From NCBI GenBank assembly GCA_028281105.1, contig JANQKQ010000023.1, positions 39,564 to 103,563 on the forward strand: DNA of 64,000 nt, written 5' to 3'. Each line of letters opens with the position of its first letter. Positions within the stretch are counted from its first letter, which is position 1. A program made the position numbers and the translations under genes. The notes below the pieces were generated by a model that saw only the letters and a list, made by a program, of their open reading frames with translations, was not told the origin of the DNA and did not search any database. The stretch comes from Rhizobiaceae bacterium. Its GTDB lineage: Bacteria; Pseudomonadota; Alphaproteobacteria; Rhizobiales; Rhizobiaceae. Below, piece by piece: positions 41,214 to 50,642 of the stretch.

Positions 41214-43244
41214 GTGAGCAAGCACTATCGTGTTTCCGCCGACATCGGCGGGACGTTCACCGACATTGTGTTTCAAGACAGCCGGACCGGCACCTGCGGG
41301 GCCACGAAGGTGCTTTCGACGCCGGACAATCCGGCGCTCGCCGTCTTGAACGGCTTGCAGGCGGCGATTCCCGCCGACATCGAGATCGACTTTTTCGTGC
41401 ACGGCACCACGGTGGGGCTCAACGCGCTGCTGACCCGCAACGGCGCCAAGGTGGCGCTGCTGACGACGAAGAACTTCCGGGACATTTACACCATCCAGGG
41501 CAACGACCGCGGCGAGATCTTCTCCATCCGCTGGGACAAGCCCGAACCGCTGGCGGGCCTGGAACACACCTACGTGGCCACCGAACGCATCGCCGCCACC
41601 GGAGAGATAGTCGAGCCCCTCGACACCGGCGATCTCGACGCCCTGGTCGAGGCGGTCAAGCGCGAGGGCTACGAGGCCATCGCCATCTGCTTCTTGTTCG
41701 CGTTCAAGAACCCCGCCCACGAGCTGGAGGCGGCCGCCTATCTGCAGGAGCGGTTGCCGGACATCGCCATCGCGCTGTCCCACAAGGTATCGCCCGAGTG
41801 GCGCGAGTTCGAGCGCACCTCGACGACAGTGATGAACTCATACCTCGCCCCGGTGGTGCGCAAATATCTCGACACCCTGATCGGCGAATTGAAAGACCGC
41901 CTGCCCGCCGGCCGCGGCCTGCACGTGATGCAGTCGAACGGCGGTGTGATGACCGCCGTCTCCGCCAGCGAGACGCCGTTACAGACGCTGCTGTCGGGAC
42001 CGGTCGGCGGCGCCATCGGCGGCAAGGCGCTTTCCGCGGAGACGGGCAGGCCGAATCTGATCTGCGTCGACATGGGCGGAACGTCCTTCGACGCCAGCCT
42101 GATCATCGACGGCCTGCCGTCGGCCTCCAACGAAGCCAAGCTCGAAGGGCTGCCCGTGCAGATGTCGGTGGTCGACATCCACGTTATCGGCGCCGGCGGC
42201 GGCTCGATCGCCTGGCAGGAGGCCGGCGCCATGCGCGTCGGCCCACAGTCGGCCGGCTCCAACCCGGGACCGATCTGCTACGGTCTTGGCGGCACCCAAC
42301 CCACCGTCTCCGATGCCAACCTGGTGCTCGGCCGTCTCGACGGCGCCAACTTCTCCGGGGGGCAGATGACCCTGGATCGCGAGGCGACCACAAAGGCCCT
42401 GGCCGAAATGGGCAAGGCGTTCGACATGGACGCCCACGCCATGGCCCAGGGCATCGTCGACATCATCAACGCCAAGATGGCCGACGCCATCCGCACCATC
42501 ACCATCCAGCGCGGCATCGACCCGCGCGACTTCTCCCTCGTCGCCTTCGGCGGCGCCGGCCCGGCCCAGGCCGTGGCGCTGGCGCAAGAGCTGCGCATCG
42601 GCGAGGTCATCGTGCCGGTGCACCCCGGCGCATTCTCCGCCTGGGGCATGCTGCAGACCGACGTGCGCCACGACTTCAAGGAGACGCTCTATAGCTTCTG
42701 GGACCTGATGGATGTCGAAACGCTGGACGCCGCCTATGCAGGCCTGGCGGACACCGGGCGCGCCCATCTGCTCGAGGAAGGCGTGTCGGCCGATGCGATC
42801 AGCTTCGAGCGGGCCGTGGATTTCCGCTATTACGGCCAGGAATATGTGCTGACCATTCCCATCCCCGACGGCCCGATCGACATGGATGCCGTGCGCAAAT
42901 CCTTCGATGTGGCCTATGAGCGCCAATACGGCCATTGCAGCCCGGAGAACCGGGTCGAGATGGCCAACATTCGCCTCGCCACCCTGGGCCGCCTGCCCCG
43001 GCCCGACAACGCGCCGCCGGCAGCCGAGGAGGCCAGACCGGCGCGCGAACGCGACGTCTATTTCGACGGTGCGGCAACCAAGACCGCTATCCTCGACCGC
43101 AATTCCATCAAGGCCGGCGACTCGATCGAAGGCCCGGCGATCATCGAGGAAGGCACCGCCACCACCCTGCTCCCGCCCGGCTGGCGCGCGGCCGCCATCG
43201 ATGGCGGCCATCTGGTTCTCACCCGCACGGAGGCATCGGTATGA
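41214..43244 (+). CDS. Hydantoinase/oxoprolinase family protein, HyuA type (locus 2)
   Basis: The 676-residue protein starts at GTG. The first ASKHA motif is SADIGGTFTDIVF (residues ~8-20), the second is ICVDMGGTSFDASLI. The family block QRGIDPRDFSLVAFGGAGPAQAVALA is present. It is expected to form an ATP-dependent complex with the HyuB encoded next (4-bp overlap). Unlike the locus-1 HyuA, the second motif is the more usual DMGGTS form. It lies inside a ribose-type transporter operon, implying that the imported solute is the substrate of ring opening. Confidence 0.92.
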   Translation: MSKHYRVSADIGGTFTDIVFQDSRTGTCGATKVLSTPDNPALAVLNGLQAAIPADIEIDFFVHGTTVGLNALLTRNGAKVALLTTKNFRDIYTIQGNDRGEIFSIRWDKPEPLAGLEHTYVATERIAATGEIVEPLDTGDLDALVEAVKREGYEAIAICFLFAFKNPAHELEAAAYLQERLPDIAIALSHKVSPEWREFERTSTTVMNSYLAPVVRKYLDTLIGELKDRLPAGRGLHVMQSNGGVMTAVSASETPLQTLLSGPVGGAIGGKALSAETGRPNLICVDMGGTSFDASLIIDGLPSASNEAKLEGLPVQMSVVDIHVIGAGGGSIAWQEAGAMRVGPQSAGSNPGPICYGLGGTQPTVSDANLVLGRLDGANFSGGQMTLDREATTKALAEMGKAFDMDAHAMAQGIVDIINAKMADAIRTITIQRGIDPRDFSLVAFGGAGPAQAVALAQELRIGEVIVPVHPGAFSAWGMLQTDVRHDFKETLYSFWDLMDVETLDAAYAGLADTGRAHLLEEGVSADAISFERAVDFRYYGQEYVLTIPIPDGPIDMDAVRKSFDVAYERQYGHCSPENRVEMANIRLATLGRLPRPDNAPPAAEEARPARERDVYFDGAATKTAILDRNSIKAGDSIEGPAIIEEGTATTLLPPGWRAAAIDGGHLVLTRTEASV

Positions 43245-44947
43245 CCGCTTCAGCCGACCCGATCACCACCGAAGTCGTCCGCAACTTCGTCATCAGTTGC
43301 GCCGAGGACATGAACGCGTCGCTGTGGCGCTCGGCCCATTCCGCGATCATCTACGAGGGCAAGGACAGCGCGGTGGCGCTGATGGACGAGCACGGCAACA
43401 TGCTGGGCCAGTCCACCGGCGTGCCCCTGTTCATCGGCGCCATCGACGCCTGCGTGCACCACGTCAAGGAATATTACGGCGACGACATCGCCGAGGGCGA
43501 CGTCTTCATCATGAACGACAGCTACATGCAGGGCACCCACCTGCACGACGTGACCGCCATCGGCCCGATCTTCCACGAAGGCGACCTGGTGGGCTTCGGC
43601 GCGGCGCGCGCGCACTGGAATGACATCGGCGCCATCGATCCCGGCTCGACGATGGGGTCGACCAACATCTACCAGGAAGGCCTGCGCCTCGGCCCCACCC
43701 GCATCATCAAGCAGGGCGTGCCGATCCGCGAATGGTACGATCACCTGCGTCTCAACACCCGCCTGCCCGACGCGACTATTGGTGACCTTGGCGCGCAGAT
43801 CGCCGCCATCCGCACCGGCGAGCGCCGCCTGTCGCAGCTGCTCGAGCGCATCGGCACGGATACCTACCGCGCCGCCTGCCACAACATCTTCGAGCAGGCG
43901 CGGCGCATGGACCGCGAGGCGATCGCCGCCATCGAAGACGGCACCTGGTCGCGCGAAGGCTATCTCGACAATGACGGCGTCGGCGAGGAGCCGGTCAAGG
44001 TGGCCCTGTCGCTCACCATCAAGGGCGAGGAACTGCTCGTCGACCTGACCGGCACGTCGGGCCCGGTGGCGGGTTCCGTCAATTGTGGCGCCAAGCAGAC
44101 CGAATCCCTGCTGCGGCTCGCCTACAAGACGATGATCAATCCCGACCGGGCGATCACCGGCGGCTCGTTCGAGACAATGAGCGTGAAAATCCCAGACGAA
44201 TGCATGTTCAACGCCCGCGAGCCGGCCGCCTGCGAATGGTATTTCACCGGCCTGGGCCTGCTGGCGGACCTGTTCATCTCCTGCATGTCGGAAGCGATGC
44301 CCGAGCGCTCGACCGCCGCTCATTACGGTGACTCGATGGTCGCGGCCTTCTTCTCGGTCGACCCCAAGCGCGGCCAGTGGATCGCCATCGAACCCACCGC
44401 CGGCGGCTGGGGCGGCCGCGCCGACGGCGACGGCGAAAGCGCGCTGATCAACCTGGTCAATGGCGGCTTCCGCAACATCCCGGCGGAAGTCATGGAGACC
44501 AAGTTCCCGGTGCGGCTTGAGGAATTCGCTTTGCGCATCGATTCGGGCGGCGCGGGGCGGCATCGCGGCGGCTGCGGCGTGATCCGCCGTTACAAGCTGT
44601 TGGAAGACTGCTTCTCGGCGCTGTGGTTCGAGCGTTCGCGCACCCCGGCCTGGGGGCTCAACGGCGGCGGCGACGGCGCCAAGCCGTTCATCGAGATCAC
44701 CCTGCCCGACGGCTCGACCGAGAACATCCTGAAGATGCGCGCGCGCGGCTTCGAGACCGGCACCGTCGTGGAAACCATGACCGGCGGCGGCGGCGGCAAT
44801 GGCGATGCACAAGCCCGCCCGTTCGATAAGGTGCTCGCCGACGTTCGCCAGGGCTATGTCTCCGCCAAGGCCGCCTGGAACACCTATGGCGTGAAGATCG
44901 GTTCTGATATGCTGGTCGACGAAGCGGCGTCAAAGCCGCGAAACTGA
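43241..44947 (+). CDS. Hydantoinase/oxoprolinase family protein, HyuB type (locus 2)
   Basis: The ATG at 43241 overlaps the hyuA stop; the protein has 568 residues. HyuB blocks: [77 protein letters not shown] and the C-terminal GGGGGNGD. It diverges from the locus-1 HyuB pair ([10 protein letters not shown] instead of PYYGGVTHLND), so the locus-2 complex is a different subfamily. It precedes the transporter ATPase by 22 bp. Confidence 0.92.
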   Translation: MTASADPITTEVVRNFVISCAEDMNASLWRSAHSAIIYEGKDSAVALMDEHGNMLGQSTGVPLFIGAIDACVHHVKEYYGDDIAEGDVFIMNDSYMQGTHLHDVTAIGPIFHEGDLVGFGAARAHWNDIGAIDPGSTMGSTNIYQEGLRLGPTRIIKQGVPIREWYDHLRLNTRLPDATIGDLGAQIAAIRTGERRLSQLLERIGTDTYRAACHNIFEQARRMDREAIAAIEDGTWSREGYLDNDGVGEEPVKVALSLTIKGEELLVDLTGTSGPVAGSVNCGAKQTESLLRLAYKTMINPDRAITGGSFETMSVKIPDECMFNAREPAACEWYFTGLGLLADLFISCMSEAMPERSTAAHYGDSMVAAFFSVDPKRGQWIAIEPTAGGWGGRADGDGESALINLVNGGFRNIPAEVMETKFPVRLEEFALRIDSGGAGRHRGGCGVIRRYKLLEDCFSALWFERSRTPAWGLNGGGDGAKPFIEITLPDGSTENILKMRARGFETGTVVETMTGGGGGNGDAQARPFDKVLADVRQGYVSAKAAWNTYGVKIGSDMLVDEAASKPRN

Positions 44948-44969
44948 TCACGACGGGCAGCGGCGGCAC

Positions 44970-46502
44970 ATGGATAGCGATACCTCGCCTGTCCCCGCGA
45001 TTCGCACCACGAACGTAGGAGTCACCTTCGGCGGCGTGCCGGCCCTGCGCGAAGTGAGTGTCGACATCCACCGCGGCGAAATCCACGGCCTGATCGGCGA
45101 GAACGGCGCCGGCAAGTCGACGCTCGGCAAAGTGATCGGCGGCTACCACGCCGCCACGTCGGGCGGCATGGAAGTGTTCGGCGAACCCGCGCTCGCCTGG
45201 GACCCGCCCGCGGCTCTCGCCCGTGGCGTCGCCATGATGCATCAGGAACTGCAGCTGGTCCCGGCGCTCACCGTGGCGCAGAACGTCTTTCTCGGCATTG
45301 AAGATCAGAACTGGGGCATGCTCCGGCCCACCGAAGCCGATCGGCTCAGGCGCCTGATGGAGACGAGCGGCTTCTCCCTCGACCCCCACGCGGTGGTCGC
45401 CGATCTTTCCATCGCCGACCAGCAGAAGATCGAGATCCTACGCGCGCTGGCGCGCGACGCCCGGGTCATCGTCATGGACGAGCCCACCTCGTCGCTTTCC
45501 AAGGACGAGGTGACCCAGCTGCACCAGTCGATGCAGGCGTTGCGCGACGAGGGACGCACGGTCATCTACGTGTCACATTTCCTCGAAGATATTCTGGCCG
45601 TCACCGACCGGGTCACCGTGCTGCGCGACGGCGAGCACGTCAAAACCGGCCCCACGTCGCAAGAGACCAAGGCGTCGCTCGTCTCCGCCATGCTCGGCGG
45701 CGGCAAGACCGAGACCCCGTTCCCGCAAAAGCGCCCACCGAGCGACAGCGAGATCGTGCTCGACGTGGCCGGCCTGCAAAGCGACGCCGGCGTGCGCAAC
45801 GCCACGCTCACCGTCGGCCGGGGCGAGATCGTCGGCCTGATCGGCCTGGTGGGTTCGGGCCGCAGCGAGATCGCCCGCGCCATCGTCGGCGCCGATCCGG
45901 CATCGGCCGGCACCGTCAGCCTCAACGGCACGCCTTATGAAAACCGCTCGCTGGCCGTATCAACCGAACGCGGCATCGTCATGGTTCCCGAGGACCGCCG
46001 CAAGCACGGGCTGGTGATGACCCTGCCGGTTCGCGGCAACATGACGCTACCCCATCTGACCCACTTCTCCGCCGGCGGTCTGATCAGGCGCCGTCTGGAG
46101 CGAGCGCGCGTCACCGAACTGATCGACTATTTCCGCGTGCGCCCGACCGCGATCGACGGCGATGTGTCGACCTTTTCCGGCGGCAATCAGCAGAAGGTGC
46201 TGATCGGCAAATGGCTGCTGGAAAATCCGCAGGTGGTGATCCTGGATGAACCCAGCCGCGGCGTCGATGTGGGCGCGCGCGAGCGCATCCACGAGGCGAT
46301 CGCCGAAATGGCGGCGGGCGGCGCGGCGGTGCTGCTGATATCGAGCGAGATCGAAGAGGTGCTCGGCCTCGCCCATCGGGCCTATCTGGTCGACAAGGGC
46401 GTCACCGTGGAAGAAATCGACCCCAACCAAAGCGACGAAGCCGGGGTGCTGTCCGCCCTGTTCGCCCACCAGGCTTCGGCGGAGATAAAGAAGGCCCCAT
46501 GA
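44970..46502 (+). CDS. Ribose-type ABC transporter ATP-binding protein (tandem ABC, RbsA/MglA type)
   Basis: The 510-residue protein carries two fused ABC domains. The first has Walker A GENGAGKST, the degenerate signature LSIADQQKIEI, Walker B VIVMDEPTSSLS and H-loop YVSHFLEDI. The second has a degenerate Walker A (GLVGSGRSE), signature FSGGNQQKV and Walker B VVILDEPSRGVD. Only the first site is likely to hydrolyse ATP well, as usual for RbsA/MglA. It overlaps the permease gene by 4 bp. Confidence 0.93.
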   Translation: MDSDTSPVPAIRTTNVGVTFGGVPALREVSVDIHRGEIHGLIGENGAGKSTLGKVIGGYHAATSGGMEVFGEPALAWDPPAALARGVAMMHQELQLVPALTVAQNVFLGIEDQNWGMLRPTEADRLRRLMETSGFSLDPHAVVADLSIADQQKIEILRALARDARVIVMDEPTSSLSKDEVTQLHQSMQALRDEGRTVIYVSHFLEDILAVTDRVTVLRDGEHVKTGPTSQETKASLVSAMLGGGKTETPFPQKRPPSDSEIVLDVAGLQSDAGVRNATLTVGRGEIVGLIGLVGSGRSEIARAIVGADPASAGTVSLNGTPYENRSLAVSTERGIVMVPEDRRKHGLVMTLPVRGNMTLPHLTHFSAGGLIRRRLERARVTELIDYFRVRPTAIDGDVSTFSGGNQQKVLIGKWLLENPQVVILDEPSRGVDVGARERIHEAIAEMAAGGAAVLLISSEIEEVLGLAHRAYLVDKGVTVEEIDPNQSDEAGVLSALFAHQASAEIKKAP

Positions 46503-47434
46503 ACCAGTTCGCGATCGCCCGGTTTCTGCAAAGCTATGCGGTGCTCATCATGGTGGTGGTGCTGATCGTGGTGCTGTCGACCATGTCGGACAGCTTCCTG
46601 ACGGTCCGCAACCTGCTCAACATCTTGAACCAGAACGCGCCGCTGGCGATCATGGCTTCCGCGATGACCCTGGTGATCATCGCCGGCGGCTTCGATCTGT
46701 CGGTGGGCGCGATCTTCGCCATGGGCGCGGTTTGCTCGGCCTGGATCGCGCTGCACGTGAACCCGTTTCTCGGCCTGGCGCTGGCCCCGTTGATCGGCTT
46801 GGGGCTGGGCACCGTCAACGGCCTGGTCATCACCATGCTGCGGGTGCATTCGTTCCTGGCCACCATCGCCACCAGCCTGATCTTCAAAGGGATAGCGATC
46901 GTCATCTCCGACGGCCGACTGATCCCGGTGCGCATGGCCGAGTTCACCTGGCTCGGCCGCGAGAAGATCGCCGGCGTCTTCAACGCGGTGTGGATCATGC
47001 TGATCTTCGCCGTCATTCTCACTTTCGTGCTCAACCGCACCACGTTCGGCCGCAAGGTGTTCTCCGTCGGCGGCAACGAGGAGGCGGCGATCCTGTCGGG
47101 CATCCGCACCGACCGCATCAAAATCGCCACCTTCGCGCTCGCCGGCTTCGCCGCCGGGCTGGCCTCCGCGATTGCCGTCTCCCGCGTTTCGCTCGGCCAG
47201 GCCTCCGCCGGCACCGGCATGGAGCTGCAGGCGATCGCCGCCGTTATCCTGGGTGGCACGTCGATCTATGGCGGCGTGGGCGCGGTCTGGCGCTCCGTCG
47301 CCGGCGTTCTGCTGCTGGCGCTGATCAACAACGGGTTCAACATCCTGAACGCCGACCCGTTCTATCGCGACCTCACCACGGGCCTGGTGATCCTCGCGGC
47401 GATCGGTATTTCCGCCGGCGGCAAACGGCGCTAG
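46499..47434 (+). CDS. Ribose-type ABC transporter permease (RbsC type)
   Basis: The 311-residue membrane protein has about eight to ten helices and the BPD_transp_2 hallmarks: MASAMTLVIIAGGFDLSVGAIFAMGA, GLVITMLRVHSFLATIATSLIFKG and VILGGTSIYGGVGAVWRSVAG. A single permease gene implies a homodimeric channel with the tandem ATPase encoded just upstream. Overlap with that gene shows coupled translation. Confidence 0.93.
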   Translation: MNQFAIARFLQSYAVLIMVVVLIVVLSTMSDSFLTVRNLLNILNQNAPLAIMASAMTLVIIAGGFDLSVGAIFAMGAVCSAWIALHVNPFLGLALAPLIGLGLGTVNGLVITMLRVHSFLATIATSLIFKGIAIVISDGRLIPVRMAEFTWLGREKIAGVFNAVWIMLIFAVILTFVLNRTTFGRKVFSVGGNEEAAILSGIRTDRIKIATFALAGFAAGLASAIAVSRVSLGQASAGTGMELQAIAAVILGGTSIYGGVGAVWRSVAGVLLLALINNGFNILNADPFYRDLTTGLVILAAIGISAGGKRR

Positions 47435-47464
47435 GAATGCGTTTTTCAACGGGGTAAGCCGGAA

Positions 47465-48619
47465 ATGGAAAACATCGTTCCCGAAGATCGGGGCGACGCG
47501 GCGCTGGTCGGCCGGCTGTGGCGGCCGGACGTCGACGGACCTTCGCTGGTCGTGGTCCGCGGCGACGAGCTGGTGGACATCACCTGCAGCGATCACCCCA
47601 CAATGCGCGACCTGCTGGAGGCGGACGACCCGGCCGCGACCGCCCGCGCCGCTTCGGGCGAGACCGTCGCCAAACTGCCGGACCTGGCCGGCGAGCCGCA
47701 ACCCGCCTCACCGGACCGGCCTCATCTCCTCGCACCCTGCGATCTGCAGGCGGTCAAGGCATGCGGCGTGACGTTCGCGCGCTCGATGATCGAGCGGGTC
47801 ATCGAGGAGCGGGCCGAGGGCGACGCCTCGCGCGCCGACGAGATCCGCGGCAAGGTGGCAAGTGTGATCGGCCACTCGCTGCGCGATCTGGTGCCTGGAT
47901 CGACACAGGCCGAAGAGGTCAAGGCGTTCCTGCAGGGCGAAGGCATGTGGTCGCAATATCTCGAGGTCGGGATCGGACCGGATGCGGAGGTCTTCACCAA
48001 GGCGCAGCCGATGTCGGCGGTCGGCTGGGGCGCCGATATCGGCCTGCACCCGGCATCGGATTGGAACAATCCCGAACCGGAGGTCGTGCTCGCCGTCGAC
48101 AGCGGCGGCACGGTGAAAGGCGCGACGCTAGGCAACGACGTCAACCTGCGCGACATCGAGGGCCGTTCGGCGCTCCTGCTAGGCAAGGCCAAGGACAACA
48201 ACGCGTCCACCGCGATCGGCCCGTTCATCCGCCTGTTCGACGACGGCTACACCATCGACGACGTGCGCGCCGCCGAACTCACCCTGCGGGTCGACGGCCC
48301 CGAAGGCTACGTTCTGGAAGGGCGCAGTTCAATGGCCGAGATCAGCCGCGATCCGCTCGACCTGGTCGCCCACACCACCGGCCCGCACCACCAATACCCT
48401 GACGGCTTCATGCTGTTTCTGGGGACCTTGTTCGCACCCACACAGGACCGCGACACGCCGGGCGGCGGATTTACTCACAAGATCGGTGACAATGTAACGA
48501 TAGGCGAACCCCGGCTGGGCTGCCTGCAAAACACCGTCAGACTATCGAGCGAATGCCCGCCTTGGACAGTCGGCACCGCCGCGCTGATGCGCAATCTGGC
48601 GCAACGCGGGATGATCTGA
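47465..48619 (+). CDS. Fumarylacetoacetate hydrolase (FAH) family protein
   Basis: The 384-residue protein has an FAH-type C-terminal domain (~170-384). The metal-binding Glu residues are in GLHPASDWNNPEPEVVLAVDSGG, and GNDVNLRDIEGRSALLLGKAK, AIGPFIRLF and LFAPTQDRDTPGGGFTHKIGD are family blocks. FAH enzymes hydrolyse, decarboxylate or dehydrate keto acids, including 2-keto-3-deoxy sugar acids. Being last in the ribose-type SBP-hyuAB-ABC operon, it probably acts downstream of ring opening. The N-terminal ~130 residues are more variable. The substrate is unknown. Confidence 0.85.
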   Translation: MENIVPEDRGDAALVGRLWRPDVDGPSLVVVRGDELVDITCSDHPTMRDLLEADDPAATARAASGETVAKLPDLAGEPQPASPDRPHLLAPCDLQAVKACGVTFARSMIERVIEERAEGDASRADEIRGKVASVIGHSLRDLVPGSTQAEEVKAFLQGEGMWSQYLEVGIGPDAEVFTKAQPMSAVGWGADIGLHPASDWNNPEPEVVLAVDSGGTVKGATLGNDVNLRDIEGRSALLLGKAKDNNASTAIGPFIRLFDDGYTIDDVRAAELTLRVDGPEGYVLEGRSSMAEISRDPLDLVAHTTGPHHQYPDGFMLFLGTLFAPTQDRDTPGGGFTHKIGDNVTIGEPRLGCLQNTVRLSSECPPWTVGTAALMRNLAQRGMI

Positions 48620-48709
48620 TGCATCGAGATGCGCTGGCAGGACTCGAGCCTCCCAAACGCCGATCGTGATTCCGCACAGCCGGGCGAGGCGCGCATTGAC
48701 CTATTGGCC

Positions 48710-49840
48710 TCACCGCCATTTCAAACCGACCGCCAAATCCATCACATTCGTGCCGGTCGGTCCCGTTATGATCAAACCGCCGCTATCGCGCAGCCACGCG
48801 CCGCTGTTGGCGCGTTCGATCGCTTCGTCGCCGTGCGGCGTGCGCTCCCAGCTCTCATCGGTCACGAATCCGCCCGCCGCCTCTCCCGGTCCATCGCCGC
48901 CATCGGTTCCAGCCGCGACAAAGGCGATGTGCTGAGATCCGCTGATCCGCTTCGCCGCCAAAAGGGCCAGCGCCTGGTTTCGCCCGCCTTCGCCGGGCTC
49001 GTCGGGAAGTTCCAGAAAGGGCTCGCCGCCGAACACATAAACGCCGGCGCCGCCGTCAATCATGCTCGCGGCGATGTCGTCCACAACCGCTCCAATCTCC
49101 CCGTGCAGGCCCTCGCGGCATTCCACGACATCAAGACCGAGCCGCTCGGCCTGCTTTGCCGCGAAGCTTCGCGCCGTTGCGTTCGATGCGACGATGGCGG
49201 TGCGCACCTGCCCGGCGTCGCACAATCGCGGATCGCCGATCCCTGAACCGATCACCGACAACTCGTCGCCGGGAACGTCGGAAACCGCAAGCACGGTGAC
49301 CGACGCTCCGTTGTACGCGGACAAAAGCCGCCCGCCCTTGATGCGTGAAATTTCCCGCCGGCGGGCATTGATCGCACCGATGTCCATCGCCCGCGCCAGC
49401 ATGTCGCGGTTCAGGCCAATCAGATCATCGAATGTATTGGGCGGAACCAGCACTTCGGCCAACGCCGATGCCCCGCCCGATATCAGCAGCAGCAAATGAG
49501 AATCGGCAGGCGCCGTGGTAACGAAATCCAGTATGCGCTGCCCGGCATCCAGACCGGCTTGATCGGGAACCGGATGGGCGCTTTCGATCTGGTCGACGTC
49601 CCGCCGCGCAGCCAGTTCCGCGTCGCGATGACCGTGCTTTGTGACAACCAGGGCCGGCAGGTCGAACTGCAACCGATCCAGCGCCCCCAACGTCATCTGC
49701 GGAGCCGCCTTTCCGACCGCCAAGATGTGGGTGGCCGAGCATGGATTGGCAGCGAGCCAGTTGGAGACTGCAACGCGGCCTCCGACAGCGTCGACGCCTG
49801 CCCGCCAGATCGAAAGCAACGTTTCGCGAGCTTCCTTCAC
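48710..49840 (-). CDS. Glycerate 2-kinase (DUF4147/MOFRL, GckA/TtuD type)
   Basis: The 376-residue protein has the DUF4147 N-terminal domain (ILAVGKAAPQM, VVTKHGHRD, LISGGASALAEVLVPP) and the MOFRL C-terminal domain (GEPFLELPDEPGEGGRNQALAL, TDGGDGPGEAAGGFVTD). GEGGRNQ and TDGxDGP are typical of class II glycerate kinases, which phosphorylate glycerate to 2-phosphoglycerate. It is the last gene of the leftward ten-gene operon, 6 bp after the SDR stop. Its presence suggests that the pathway encoded upstream releases glycerate or glyceryl-CoA. Confidence 0.92.
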   Translation of the reverse strand: MKEARETLLSIWRAGVDAVGGRVAVSNWLAANPCSATHILAVGKAAPQMTLGALDRLQFDLPALVVTKHGHRDAELAARRDVDQIESAHPVPDQAGLDAGQRILDFVTTAPADSHLLLLISGGASALAEVLVPPNTFDDLIGLNRDMLARAMDIGAINARRREISRIKGGRLLSAYNGASVTVLAVSDVPGDELSVIGSGIGDPRLCDAGQVRTAIVASNATARSFAAKQAERLGLDVVECREGLHGEIGAVVDDIAASMIDGGAGVYVFGGEPFLELPDEPGEGGRNQALALLAAKRISGSQHIAFVAAGTDGGDGPGEAAGGFVTDESWERTPHGDEAIERANSGAWLRDSGGLIITGPTGTNVMDLAVGLKWR

Positions 49841-49846
49841 GCGGCG

Positions 49847-50632
49847 CTACGTGTTGCCGGGATTGTCGTCGACGGTACCAGCCACATGCTGATCCAGATC
49901 GACGACCGCGCCGGTCATCATCGATGCCTCGCTGGAAGCCAGGAACGCGACCAGGGCGGCCGGATCTTCGGGCATCAGCAGCCGGCCGAAGGGTTGCTTG
50001 GCGCCGATTTCCTCTCGCCAGTTGTCGCTCATGCCGTGAAGCTCCGTCTGCACGGCTTGCTCCGCCGGCGTCCACGTCCAGCCCAGATTGATTCCAAACA
50101 CGCGCACATGATCCCATTTCAGTGTATTCGCGGCGCCCCTGGTCAGGGTCGCCAACGCCGATTTGCTCGCCGAATAGGCCAGCAGAAACGGCGGACCGCC
50201 ATAGGCTAGCATAGAGCATATGTTCACGATAACCGACCCGCGCGGCATCACGGGCGCGATCGCTTGCATGGTGAAGAACGGCGCGCGCACATTCAAGGAA
50301 AAGATGTGGTCGAACGTTTGAGGTGTCGTGTCGGTCAGGCCGCCGCGGGCCGTGGTGCCGGCGGCGTTTACCAGGATGTCTATGTCCCCCAAACCTGCGA
50401 CCGCCTGTGAGATCGCCTCCCGACTGGGCTCGATGTCGGTCAGATCGAGAACGAGGCTGTCGACCGTACAGCCAAGGTCCTTCATCCGGCCCGCTACTGC
50501 CCGCAGTTTCTCGTCCTGGCGATCGACCAGGAGGAAGTTCCGCACACCCTCAGACGCCAATCGCATCGCTATTGCCTCGCCGATCCCCTGCGCCGCGCCG
50601 GTAACGACTGCCGTTCTTTTTGTTTCGCCCAT
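49847..50632 (-). CDS. Short-chain dehydrogenase/reductase
   Basis: The ATG at 50632 has AGGAG 7 nt upstream and gives 261 residues; the frame is open further upstream, but homology begins at TAVVTGAAQGIGEAIAMRLA. Classical SDR motifs: TGAAQGIG (cofactor), NAAG, Ser in NICSMLA and the YSASK catalytic Tyr/Lys. Asp in VDRQD after the second strand favours NAD(H). With the neighbouring SMP-30, BKACE and HAD-type enzymes, it may oxidise a sugar to its lactone or a sugar acid at C3 (inference). It follows the SMP-30 gene by 10 bp. Confidence 0.92.
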   Translation of the reverse strand: MGETKRTAVVTGAAQGIGEAIAMRLASEGVRNFLLVDRQDEKLRAVAGRMKDLGCTVDSLVLDLTDIEPSREAISQAVAGLGDIDILVNAAGTTARGGLTDTTPQTFDHIFSLNVRAPFFTMQAIAPVMPRGSVIVNICSMLAYGGPPFLLAYSASKSALATLTRGAANTLKWDHVRVFGINLGWTWTPAEQAVQTELHGMSDNWREEIGAKQPFGRLLMPEDPAALVAFLASSEASMMTGAVVDLDQHVAGTVDDNPGNT

Positions 50633-50642
50633 CAGATCGCTC

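Noticed and set aside
43250..44812. Long open frame antisense to hyuB of locus 2 (520 codons)
   Set aside because: The sense strand encodes a clear HyuB with conserved blocks; the antisense product has no recognisable domain.
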